From positions 1 to 38,132 of IMG/VR virus record IMGVR_UViG_3300035663_000040: a stretch of 38,132 nucleotides of DNA; one strand, given 5' to 3'. The DNA is from a virus. Position numbers and translations under genes: made by a program. Of the stretch, positions 1 to 6,990 are shown in pieces; positions within the stretch are counted from its first letter, which is position 1, and each line of letters begins with the position of its first letter. The notes below the pieces were generated by a model. That model saw nothing but the letters and a program-made list of their open reading frames with translations. It ran no database searches and was not told the DNA's origin.

Positions 1-255
1 TGAGTGCCGTAATGTTTCCTCGAACGATGCTTAAAGCTGCAAGCCCATTCACGCTAACTGTTGCGGCTCCGGTGTTTGATTGATGAGCAAGGAAAGAAAC
101 AACCATCCCATTTAGGTCGGAAGAAGAACTTATGTTGGGGGCGATTGTCAGATTGTAGGTATTAGCTGCCCCGGTCGAAGAGCCCGCATAAAGAGAGGAA
201 TCGTTGTCAATTCCAAAGAACAGGTTGTCGTAAGTGTACTTTGTAACGTCCGCAG
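1..255. repeat. Left copy of terminal redundancy (circular overlap)
   Basis: These 255 bases recur at 37878..38132 with five substitutions, at 128, 188, 206, 209 and 242 (right copy 38005, 38065, 38083, 38086, 38119). A single reading frame crosses the joint without interruption, so this is most simply the overlap of a circular or circularly permuted assembly and not a functional long terminal repeat. Confidence 0.9.
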
Positions 256-487
256 AGTCTTTAATGACAAACTTGTAGGCGCCATCCGCATAAGCTTGCC
301 CCGTACCATCCGCTCCAAGAATAAAAGGATTCGCAGTCGTCGATGACTTCTCTTGGTTTGTGTAAAGAGAGCGAGGCGTAAGAGTGCCCGCGTCATAAGT
401 ATAGACCTTCCCCGAAGCAAGGGGCTGATCCGTGGACGCATTGCGAACGCCGTTCAAAAGAAACTCAACCACTCGTGCTCGTGCCAT
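1..487 (-). CDS. Tail-fibre/appendage-like protein, N-terminal part (continues at the right end of the window)
   Basis: This is the 5' part of a gene that continues in frame at the other end of the window. Starting at the ATG at 487, the frame is open to base 1 and resumes at 37877, ending at 37435, which gives 309 aa in the closed circle. The first ~100 residues have the pattern of phage fibre head-attachment domains: a motif GKVYTYDAGTLTPRSLYT near residues 26-43, then NPFILGADGTG and ADGAYKFVI. I infer that it connects a fibre or appendage to the tail; the receptor-binding role is inferred. It starts 3 nt after the stop of the gp4-like tail gene (490..1170), consistent with translational coupling in the late operon. 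Confidence 0.7.
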   Translation of the reverse strand, partial: MARARVVEFLLNGVRNASTDQPLASGKVYTYDAGTLTPRSLYTNQEKSSTTANPFILGADGTGQAYADGAYKFVIKDSADVTKYTYDNLFFGIDNDSSLYAGSSTGAANTYNLTIAPNISSSSDLNGMVVSFLAHQSNTGAATVSVNGLAALSIVRGNITAL

Positions 488-489
488 TG

Positions 490-1170
490 CTAGATTGCCC
501 CGTCGACAAATTCATCATCGCCACGCTCCCGGTCTGAGCGTTTTGCGTCCACAAAATATCTATCAGCCATGCCCCGGAGATGGTCCCGGTCTTCAGCCGG
601 AAGCTTATAATCCTCAGCCAAGTAGGCCGCGAGTTCGTAAATAAGAGGAAGCTGGAATCGAGAGGGAAAGTCTCCGGCGCCGCCTGCTGTGTCCCAGTCT
701 TGAAGCTTGCAAATGCAGAGGATGTTAAGAGTTCGGTCCTGACTTGGAACGGGCCAGACGGTAATAGTTGGAGCAGTTACGCCCTTAGGACTTGTTACGC
801 CAACAAACACGGGGTCCCCCGTGCTGTCCTTGTCCGCAATATCAAAATACTGACGGCGAGAAATGACCTTCAGGGGGACATCGTTCGAGCCGTCATCGTA
901 AGAAGCTTTATCAATCGCAATGACTGCGGGGTCACCCGAAGCCGTATAGTCCTTGGTCCCAGCGATAAGAGAGACCGTGAGTTCCTCAAGGCGCCAAAGG
1001 TAGAGGTGGCGCGTCTGGAGGAATTTAACAATTTCGTTCAAGGCAAGACGGCCCTCTTCAAGCTGGGAGGCGGTAAGCGCGGCCCCTTCGGCCTGAATGC
1101 CAGCCTTTCGAAATGCAGCCTCGATGAGCTGATTGCGGGTAATCGCAAAGTCGAAGTCGGTCGTTGCCAT
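490..1170 (-). CDS. P22 gp4-like tail accessory / head-completion protein
   Basis: A 226-aa helical protein with the features of the P22 gp4 tail accessory factor family. It has an N-terminal helix (TRNQLIEAAFRKAGIQAEG), then ALNEIVKFLQTR followed by an LWRLEELTV strand, and a C-terminal helical segment typical of proteins that form the ring under the portal. In P22, gp4 closes the portal after packaging and starts tail assembly; I infer the same role. The neighbours agree: capsid genes upstream, and fibre and hub genes downstream. The ATG at 1170 has no clear Shine-Dalgarno sequence, and a strong leftward terminator (1181..1211) lies just upstream, so expression probably depends on readthrough. 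Confidence 0.7.
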   Translation of the reverse strand: MATTDFDFAITRNQLIEAAFRKAGIQAEGAALTASQLEEGRLALNEIVKFLQTRHLYLWRLEELTVSLIAGTKDYTASGDPAVIAIDKASYDDGSNDVPLKVISRRQYFDIADKDSTGDPVFVGVTSPKGVTAPTITVWPVPSQDRTLNILCICKLQDWDTAGGAGDFPSRFQLPLIYELAAYLAEDYKLPAEDRDHLRGMADRYFVDAKRSDRERGDDEFVDGAI

Positions 1171-1180
1171 AGGTGGTGTA

Positions 1181-1211
1181 AAAAGGGGGCGGGCTTTTTA
1201 GGGCCCACCCC
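1181..1211 (-). terminator. Intrinsic terminator between decoration-like and gp4-like genes
   Basis: On the - strand GGGGTGGGC pairs with GCCCGCCCC (9 bp, one G-U) around the loop CCTAAAAA and is followed by CTTTTTA. This is a textbook rho-independent terminator in a 47-bp gap. It should lower expression of the tail genes relative to the capsid genes. Confidence 0.8.
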
Positions 1212-1217
1212 GTTAGG

Positions 1218-1640
1218 TTACGGATTGGTTGTGTAGGTTACAACGAGCTTGATAACACTACCCGCCGTAATCGTCGTGAAGGTCGCGAGCGTTAGGTCGA
1301 TAGTGTCGTCCGCTGCGTAAACATAACCACCCGAGCCCGCAACATCCATCCGGTGGATAAACGCTGCCGTGGTTGACTTCGCAGACATGAACCGAGCCGC
1401 CGTAGTTCCGTCTCCAACGCTTGTCGTCGAAGTACTTGCGATACCGCCGGAGCCGCTGAAGATGATGTCAATAATTGTAGCGCCAGCCGGAATCTTGACC
1501 ATCTGAATAACGTCCGCCGCCGCAAGGCCGGAAGCCGGGATGGTGTAAGTACCAACCGCCGTAATAACACCAAGGTCGCTCTTCGCAGGCAGGATGCTTC
1601 CTGCTGTGATGGAGGCTTTATCTGAGTAAAAAGTAGGCAT
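1218..1640 (-). CDS. Small capsid-associated (decoration-like) beta-rich protein
   Basis: A 140-aa protein rich in Thr, Ser, Ala and Gly, with alternating beta-strand patterns and no catalytic motif. It follows the major capsid gene directly, at the place where head decoration/stabilisation proteins are usually encoded. That role is inferred from position and composition only. The ATG at 1640 has a good ribosome-binding site (AAGGA, 7 nt upstream). It lies between two leftward hairpins (1660..1689 and 1181..1211), so it may be made at its own level. Confidence 0.6.
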   Translation of the reverse strand: MPTFYSDKASITAGSILPAKSDLGVITAVGTYTIPASGLAAADVIQMVKIPAGATIIDIIFSGSGGIASTSTTSVGDGTTAARFMSAKSTTAAFIHRMDVAGSGGYVYAADDTIDLTLATFTTITAGSVIKLVVTYTTNP

Positions 1641-1659
1641 AGAAAAATCCTTAAAGAAA

Positions 1660-1689
1660 GCAAAGAAGGAGGAGGGTTTCCCCTCCCCC
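1660..1689 (-). terminator. GAAA-loop hairpin after the major capsid gene
   Basis: On the - strand GGGGGAGGG pairs with CCCTCCTCC around a GAAA tetraloop (9 bp, one G-U), followed by a pyrimidine/T-rich run (TTCTTTGCTTTCTTT). It is a partial terminator or an mRNA 3'-end stabiliser for the abundant capsid transcript. Confidence 0.6.
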
Positions 1690-1696
1690 TATTCGG

Positions 1697-2740
1697 TTAG
1701 AGGCCAGAGACGTTAGTTCTTGAGAGGTAGACTCCGAGTGAGCCGTAGTCCAAAGAATTAAATACGCTCTTAGCAACGCCGCAGATCATGTTCATGGCGA
1801 AGCCTTTTTGATTCTTGTAATCAAACTCTTCCTCAACCATGAAAGGTCTCTCGCCCCATGCCCATGCCGCGGACTGAGCGCCAAGGAATGCGCACTTAGC
1901 CCAAGCTACGGTAGAGCCACCACCATCGGTCGCGATTGCACAGTTCTCATGAGCACGGATGATCACGCCTCTCCAGTAAGCCTTCGCCCCGACAAAGAGA
2001 GGATTGCTCTTCCCACGCTCGGCAGCTTCACGCTGAGCCGCAACGAAGGTTGAATCACTCTCAAGGTCATACAGACAATCGGGGTGAACCAAGAGGACAT
2101 AAGCCTCCTCGCCACCACCAAGCTGAATTGGCCGAATCGGAATATAGGTACGGTTGCCTCCGGTACGAGCCCAAGTCTTGAGCGCGTTGATAAGGTCAGG
2201 ATTCAAGAGTGAGTTGGTCGCATGAAGGCCAGCCTTAGCCGTAGCCGCAGATCCCGCACTTACAACGCCAGAGGTGTTGCGATAGAACACCTTTGAGGGG
2301 GTAATCGCAGAAGCTGCGCTAAGTCCAAGTGCATCAAACACAAGGCCGTCACGCTTTTCCTTCATCCAGTCCTTAAGAGCCATACGGGCCTCGTCAGACA
2401 CATCGAACATTGCACGTTGGCGAGTAAGAGCTCCGTCGTCACGAACGGCTTCACGGTAGAGCTCAAGGCTCACGGTAAAGTCGTAGGTCGTTAGGCTCTG
2501 TTCATTCCCTTGGAGTTCGGTGCTTCCCGTTACCCCACTACCCGTGAGACGCTGACGAAGACCAAAGGTAATTCTATCACCCTTAGACTTCTCAAGCTCC
2601 GTCTTAACCTGAATGCAAGCATTCGGTCCGGTCCCCATGATGGGCTCGAAGAAAGATTCTTTAGCCGCATCGCGAAAAAGTTGCTCTTCCCAAACCTTGC
2701 GGGTAAGGGCGTTGCCAGTCGCAAAACTTGTCTTTGCCAT
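1697..2740 (-). CDS. Major capsid protein, N4-gp56 / DUF4043 type
   Basis: A 347-aa protein whose first 120 residues follow the N4-gp56/DUF4043 capsid family closely. It has LTRKVWEEQLFRDA near the N terminus, then FFEPIMGTG, IQVKTELEKSKGDRITFGLR, and an ELQGNEQSLTTYDFTV segment. The remainder carries the usual HK97-fold pattern, with HPDCLYDLESD and a late FDYKNQKGFA. It forms the icosahedral shell. It is preceded by an acidic scaffold-like gene and followed by a decoration-like gene, the normal head order. AGGAA lies 12 nt before the ATG. The frame is complete. Confidence 0.9.
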   Translation of the reverse strand: MAKTSFATGNALTRKVWEEQLFRDAAKESFFEPIMGTGPNACIQVKTELEKSKGDRITFGLRQRLTGSGVTGSTELQGNEQSLTTYDFTVSLELYREAVRDDGALTRQRAMFDVSDEARMALKDWMKEKRDGLVFDALGLSAASAITPSKVFYRNTSGVVSAGSAATAKAGLHATNSLLNPDLINALKTWARTGGNRTYIPIRPIQLGGGEEAYVLLVHPDCLYDLESDSTFVAAQREAAERGKSNPLFVGAKAYWRGVIIRAHENCAIATDGGGSTVAWAKCAFLGAQSAAWAWGERPFMVEEEFDYKNQKGFAMNMICGVAKSVFNSLDYGSLGVYLSRTNVSGL

Positions 2741-2754
2741 TTATATAAAAGTTC

Positions 2755-3684
2755 CTAACTCTGAGATTTTAAAAATTCACTTAACTCAGCGTCGGACCAC
2801 TTGGTTATGTCAGCGTCTTTTCCTGATCTGCGGGACGAGGATGCGCCTGCGGAACCTGTTATCTGCGGACTTGAGCGAAGGGCCTTATCTACGCTACGAA
2901 GAACTTGCTCGGGCTTGCCTTTTGACTTCTCAAGTTCGCCTTGCAACTTCTGTACGTAGGAAACGAGACTCTTTGCAGTCTTTCTCCACTTTGCAGCTTC
3001 AAATAAATACACGGCCTCTAGTGGTCCTGCGGCTCTAGCTGGGTCGCGCCTGAAATTCTCGATCGTTCCCGAATCAACTCGGTGCTCTCGAAGAATCTCA
3101 ACGGCGTCGTCGATATGAACCTGTTGGGGGTCCACAAAGCGACGGACCGTGCCATGCCACTGGTCTAGGTACTGCGTCTGCTGCTGCTCAGTTTCGATCG
3201 CTTCAAGCTCTTTCTGATTCTCCCTTAGCTGGATAACGGCTTCCGCCGCATGAGCTGGAGACTCGAAGGAGTCTTCTGATATCAGTTTCTTGAGGTACGC
3301 ATTCGCCTCCGCGAGTTCACGACGACTCTGACCTAGCTCGTTGTTCCTTCGCTGAATGAACGCTTCTTTTTGCTCAAGAGCTGTGCGCTGCTCTAAAAGC
3401 TGTCTTTGAATCGCCTCGACTTCCGCTCGTGTGTATGTTTCCTGAACTGCGTGCTTGGGGTCGTCCGCTACTTGCGGTTCCGGCTCGGATTCAGTCGTCG
3501 GCTCGTCTTCGGATTCGTCAACATCTTCGCCATCTGGCTCAGCGTCTAGGTTTTTAGCCTCGGCGTCTTTGAGGTAGTCGGCGATTTCGCTGTCATCAGC
3601 GTCCTCGACCCGCACAAGTTCAACCTCAGTCTGAGTCGTCCCAGTGTTTTCAGGCGTTGTTGATGTTGGTTCTGTAGATTCCAT
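2755..3684 (-). CDS. Scaffolding protein (acidic, coiled-coil)
   Basis: About 309 aa. The first ~110 residues are very acidic and disordered (Glu/Asp-rich). There follows a long coiled coil (EAIQRQLLEQRTALEQKEAF, with ELGQSRRELAEANAYLKKL further on). The C terminus is basic and Ser-rich and ends WSDAELSEFLKSQS. This architecture directly upstream of the capsid gene is typical of phage scaffolds, which guide shell assembly and then leave. I choose the ATG at 3684 because GGAG lies 5 nt before it; the frame is open to an ATG at 3726, which is less well supported. The shared late promoter element at 3739..3769 would give a leader of roughly 40-50 nt. Confidence 0.75.
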   Translation of the reverse strand: MESTEPTSTTPENTGTTQTEVELVRVEDADDSEIADYLKDAEAKNLDAEPDGEDVDESEDEPTTESEPEPQVADDPKHAVQETYTRAEVEAIQRQLLEQRTALEQKEAFIQRRNNELGQSRRELAEANAYLKKLISEDSFESPAHAAEAVIQLRENQKELEAIETEQQQTQYLDQWHGTVRRFVDPQQVHIDDAVEILREHRVDSGTIENFRRDPARAAGPLEAVYLFEAAKWRKTAKSLVSYVQKLQGELEKSKGKPEQVLRSVDKALRSSPQITGSAGASSSRRSGKDADITKWSDAELSEFLKSQS

Positions 3685-3738
3685 TTGTTCTCCGCTATCG
3701 GCCCCCGTTAAGGGGTCACCCCGCATAGCCTCTAAGCT

Positions 3739-3769
3739 GAGGGTGAGAACAAACGGCTTTACCCGTAAG
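3739..3769 (-). promoter_or_regulatory. Late promoter-like element A (scaffold/capsid unit)
   Basis: On the - strand this is CTTACGGG-N15-TCACCCTC followed by AGCTT. The same two boxes with nearly the same spacing stand before three other leftward units (11439, 25746, 35374). It lies in the 44-bp gap upstream of the scaffold gene. Confidence 0.6.
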
Positions 3770-3770
3770 G

Positions 3771-4211
3771 CTAGCGCCTACGTTGGAGCATGAAGAGAAG
3801 AACGGCTTCCTCGTCTGAGGCGTAAACCTCAAGTTGGCGAGATATGATGGAAAGTAGGTTAAGGAGCTCGGGGTCGGGACCTTCTAGAGCAAGGAGCGCC
3901 CCATCGGGAACCATAACAACGGACCGAAGAATAAGGTTGATGCGGTCAATTAGGTCCTTAGAGTTCAGGAGGGCCGAGGTGGCGCTCGGTAAGTCTGCGG
4001 ATTTTACGTTCTTTACCGCAGAGTCCAGCCAGGTCGTCCAGTCGGAAGCGACCGGGGCTTGGGTATCCTTCTTCTTTAGAGAGTGCTTTGACTTGGCCTT
4101 GACTACAGGCTTCGGGATCTTAAAGACAACCGTGTCCCGCTTCCGCCGAGCACCACCCGTACTGCCATTTCGGCGCCATCGGTAGGGTCTAAGAAGGAGG
4201 AGAAGGCTCAT
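3771..4211 (-). CDS. Hypothetical late protein, 146 aa
   Basis: A complete frame with a basic N-terminal third (repeated Lys/Arg, including KAKSKHSLKKK) and a helical C-terminal half rich in Leu, Ser and Asp. No motif that I recognise. It starts directly after the stop of the upstream gene (TAG ATG) and ends just before the promoter-like element upstream of the scaffold gene, so it is the last gene of the terL-to-glycosyltransferase segment. The position suggests a minor head component or assembly factor; this is a guess from context. Confidence 0.55.
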   Translation of the reverse strand: MSLLLLLRPYRWRRNGSTGGARRKRDTVVFKIPKPVVKAKSKHSLKKKDTQAPVASDWTTWLDSAVKNVKSADLPSATSALLNSKDLIDRINLILRSVVMVPDGALLALEGPDPELLNLLSIISRQLEVYASDEEAVLLFMLQRRR

Positions 4212-4492
4212 CTAATAGTCCCAGCCAGTCCTTTTATCTGCTGAATAGCCTCAAGTGTCTGCCCTTCCAAGCTTCCAAGAAGCGCCACAAACTGCCCGAA
4301 TTCTGCGCCCCTAAAGTAAAGAGACTCGTAATACCTAGGCACGAAAGCACCATCCACAGTGTTACCGTAAGCTAGGCATATGTGCGCGTGCGCGTCCTCT
4401 TGACTCCACTCAGATCGGGGCAGCGCCACAACATTGATCATCGCTATCCGCACTTCCGTTACTTGCGCTTGGTCCAGTTCCAACGTTGCCAT
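4208..4492 (-). CDS. Hypothetical late protein, 94 aa
   Basis: A small protein with a mixed alpha/beta pattern and no recognised domain. The ATG at 4492 has a good ribosome-binding site (AGAGG). Its first 83 bases overlap the 3' end of the glycosyltransferase gene in another frame. This long overlap coincides with a low-complexity, probably non-essential glycosyltransferase tail. It ends next to the start of the 146-aa gene, so the two are likely co-translated. Confidence 0.6.
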   Translation of the reverse strand: MATLELDQAQVTEVRIAMINVVALPRSEWSQEDAHAHICLAYGNTVDGAFVPRYYESLYFRGAEFGQFVALLGSLEGQTLEAIQQIKGLAGTIR

Positions 4493-5603
4493 GACTTGCC
4501 TCTTCTAAAATCCTATGCGTTGCTCGTGCCGTGTTATCCCAGCTAAATATCTTTGCAGTGATTAAGCCGTTCTCAATTCGATGTCGTGTCGCCTCGGGCC
4601 AATCAAGAGCATAGTTCACTACGTACTTAATATGATCCGAAGAGTGTTCGCACTTCCACGAATTGCTATCGTCGCAAAACTCCGCAAGCCCATCGACTCT
4701 TGTGGTAATTAAGGGAATGCCCCTTGCGAGAGCCTCTAAAGCCACTATGCCAAACGGCTCTTGGTTACTCGGCATCACAACAAAGCTTGCGTTCTGATAC
4801 GCGCTATCACGCCGCGACCGGGGGACGTGCCCAAGGTATCTGAAGTTCGGGAGTTTCTCGGCTGCTCTAATACGTTTCATCGCGTCTGTCTTCTCGGCTT
4901 CCTCTTGAGGAATTGCGGCTATCTGCCCAGCTACGGACACGCGAAAAGCAGGGTCGCGCTCTGCTATCTCAACCACATGCTCCCAGCCTTTCTGCGGGTC
5001 TATGCGCCCCATGAACAAAATGCTGCGTTCTGGCTTCCACTCAACCTGCCTCGCTGCTTCTACCCCGTTATAAACAACATCAATGGGCCTCTCGCACCCC
5101 ATGTGCATCTTGGCGTAAGTCGCCATCGAGCGAGACACACAAATCACGCGGTCAGCTTCAAGCAATGCAATCTGCTCGTAAGTAGGAGGTACCAAAGTTT
5201 GGTCATTTGCCGGGCGATTCTGCGCGGCCATCATCTCATGCTGAAATAGATGGAAGTGCGCGACCCAAGGAATGCCGGTAATCTTCCGCAAGTTGCGGGC
5301 AATCATCTGCATATCCCAGTCATGCGCATGAATCACGTCAGGCGTCCAACGCTTGATAATATCGAGGCAGTGGATTAGGTACGCTTCTGAATTAACCAAC
5401 AAGTTAGTAGGGAAACCGGGGTCAAAATCATAGCCGCACGTGCTCTTAGGAACGGTCACAGTCCAAGTGGGGTTTTGGTCCCACGTAAGGTCAGAGCATA
5501 CGTGATGCACGTTGCGGAACCGCTTATTCAGCTGCAGAACGCACTCGCCGCGCCCGCCCATAATGCGGTCAGACTCCACGCACAAGGATAATATTCTGGT
5601 CAT
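4410..5603 (-). CDS. GT-B fold glycosyltransferase (GT4-like)
   Basis: About 397 aa from the ATG at 5603, which overlaps the preceding stop as ATGA; a GTG at 5630 is possible. The family pattern is clear: an N-terminal Rossmann domain with PDVIHAHDWDM, then VICVSRSM, a linker with VVYNGVE, and a C-terminal domain with ILFMGRIDPQKGWE and the nucleotide-sugar motif EPFGIVALEALARGIPLITT. Retaining GT4 enzymes transfer a sugar from a nucleotide donor. The acceptor could be virion protein, DNA or host surface polysaccharide; the sequence does not say. It sits inside the head operon, which suggests glycosylation of a virion component. The last ~20 residues are low-complexity and overlap the next gene. 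Confidence 0.85.
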   Translation of the reverse strand: MTRILSLCVESDRIMGGRGECVLQLNKRFRNVHHVCSDLTWDQNPTWTVTVPKSTCGYDFDPGFPTNLLVNSEAYLIHCLDIIKRWTPDVIHAHDWDMQMIARNLRKITGIPWVAHFHLFQHEMMAAQNRPANDQTLVPPTYEQIALLEADRVICVSRSMATYAKMHMGCERPIDVVYNGVEAARQVEWKPERSILFMGRIDPQKGWEHVVEIAERDPAFRVSVAGQIAAIPQEEAEKTDAMKRIRAAEKLPNFRYLGHVPRSRRDSAYQNASFVVMPSNQEPFGIVALEALARGIPLITTRVDGLAEFCDDSNSWKCEHSSDHIKYVVNYALDWPEATRHRIENGLITAKIFSWDNTARATHRILEEASHGNVGTGPSASNGSADSDDQCCGAAPI

Positions 5604-6028
5604 GGATAAGCCGTCCCCATTATGCGGCACGCAAGCGTAGTTGCTCCAGCAGTGGTGTTGAGAAACTCAAAAACTACGGTTCCTGCTGCGTTGTCAATGT
5701 ACGCTTTAACTAGCCTCACGGTGCTCCCGCCATAAATCGTATCGGAGCTAATTGAAGCGCGAGAATCGTCCATTATACTTGGGTATGCAGCCACTGAAAC
5801 GCCGCCGCTCCTCCCAGTCGAGGAGGTAGGCCGAGCCTTGAAGTGATTTCCTTGATACCCCGACGATCCGGCGATTGCCGTTGCGGTGGAAATAACTCCA
5901 TTTGCCGCGCTCGCAAAAATTGGAATCGCAATCGTGTACAAAACAGTAGCGCTGCCTGCGATTGCCTGCGAAACAGTTGCAGAAAAGTCATATGCGCGGG
6001 GGAACCACCCGATTGAATTACTGCTCAT
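5600..6028 (-). CDS. Hypothetical beta-rich virion-like protein, 142 aa
   Basis: Ser/Ala/Thr-rich with alternating hydrophobic residues throughout (for example TVSQAIAGSATVLYTIAIP), as in small phage beta-sandwich proteins. No catalytic residues are evident. It overlaps both neighbours by 4 bases, so it is translationally coupled to the 321-aa protein before it and to the glycosyltransferase after it. A possible role is a head-fibre or decoration component and substrate of the adjacent glycosyltransferase; this is inferred only from gene order. Confidence 0.6.
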   Translation of the reverse strand: MSSNSIGWFPRAYDFSATVSQAIAGSATVLYTIAIPIFASAANGVISTATAIAGSSGYQGNHFKARPTSSTGRSGGVSVAAYPSIMDDSRASISSDTIYGGSTVRLVKAYIDNAAGTVVFEFLNTTAGATTLACRIMGTAYP

Positions 6029-6990
6029 GTGTAATAGACGAAGGTTACCCCGTCCCCGCTAACAGTTGAGTCAAGATAAATATCGTTGGCGTCGTCAATC
6101 TCAAGGCTATATGGCTGCCCAGCAGAAAGCGGGATACCTTCACGAGTGGCAAGCGTTGCAATACAGCCAGAACCGCCGACGACTATCGTGCCGGTGTTAT
6201 CCGTCTCTGCTACGAGATCCACTTTCTTACAAGGCGTTGATGAGGCTACGAGCTGCACCCGAGTCCCCGCAGTAGTGACAACTTTGCGCCCGGAAACAAT
6301 GCCGGTAATATCGTGGCCGACACGGCCAACAATTGCAGAGCCTGTGGTTAGTGCCGGGAGAGATGCAATTGATACCGCCTGCGTGCCGCTTGGGATGTTC
6401 CTAACCAGTAACGCCGGATCGGTCGCGGATGGTGCCGACTCTGTTACAAGCGCCGCTATTGAGTCGCCACCGATTGCAAGCTTAGGCCCTTGAACGAAAC
6501 TTCTTGTTACTAGACCTGCAAGCCCTGCTCCGCTAGCTACTGTGCTCGAAGTACTTATCGAGTTGAGGCGAGTTTGTAGTTGGGAGGTTTCGCTATATGC
6601 GTAAAGACCAGCTGAAGGGATACCATCCTCCGACGCGGGCCAAGCAGCCCAAGCAGGATTACCCTCGAAAGGAGCAGCTTTAAGAACACCGATTCCCGTG
6701 AACTGCCCTTGGCTTGTTTCGGTGCCGGCCTTGGCCGTGTCCTGCTCAGTCGCGAGCACTACAGGAATGCTTGAAGCTTCCGCCTTTTGACCAAGTGACG
6801 TGGCTACGCCGCCAACCTGCGTGAGGTTCACGTCCTGCGTGCCGGAGGGCGTGATAGTCCAGCTCGTGACCTCGTTACCGCTGCCGTCGTAAAGTATCAT
6901 CTTCTGATACTCCTCGCCGCCAATGGTCTTGGTCGCGGGAATGTAATCAGGGTTAGATGAGTTTGGCCCGTTGGATATTGTGGGACTCAT
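6025..6990 (-). CDS. Hypothetical beta-rich virion-like protein, 321 aa
   Basis: A complete frame, rich in Thr, Ser, Gly and Val, with predicted beta structure over most of its length. The first ~130 residues mention no known enzyme motif but resemble the extended N-terminal regions of phage surface proteins; the C-terminal ~90 residues look like a compact beta domain (TRVQLVASSTPCKKVDLVAE). It starts at the portal stop with a 1-base overlap and ends 4 bases into the next gene. Probably a virion surface protein; the function is not established from sequence. Confidence 0.6.
   Translation of the reverse strand: MSPTISNGPNSSNPDYIPATKTIGGEEYQKMILYDGSGNEVTSWTITPSGTQDVNLTQVGGVATSLGQKAEASSIPVVLATEQDTAKAGTETSQGQFTGIGVLKAAPFEGNPAWAAWPASEDGIPSAGLYAYSETSQLQTRLNSISTSSTVASGAGLAGLVTRSFVQGPKLAIGGDSIAALVTESAPSATDPALLVRNIPSGTQAVSIASLPALTTGSAIVGRVGHDITGIVSGRKVVTTAGTRVQLVASSTPCKKVDLVAETDNTGTIVVGGSGCIATLATREGIPLSAGQPYSLEIDDANDIYLDSTVSGDGVTFVYYT

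Noticed and set aside
1-255. Terminal repeat as an insertion-element or LTR-type structure
   Set aside because: One phage gene passes through it in frame and the overlap has no inverted ends or target duplication.
580-1236. 218-codon rightward frame opposite the gp4-like gene
   Set aside because: Shadow of a clear leftward gene with recognisable family motifs.
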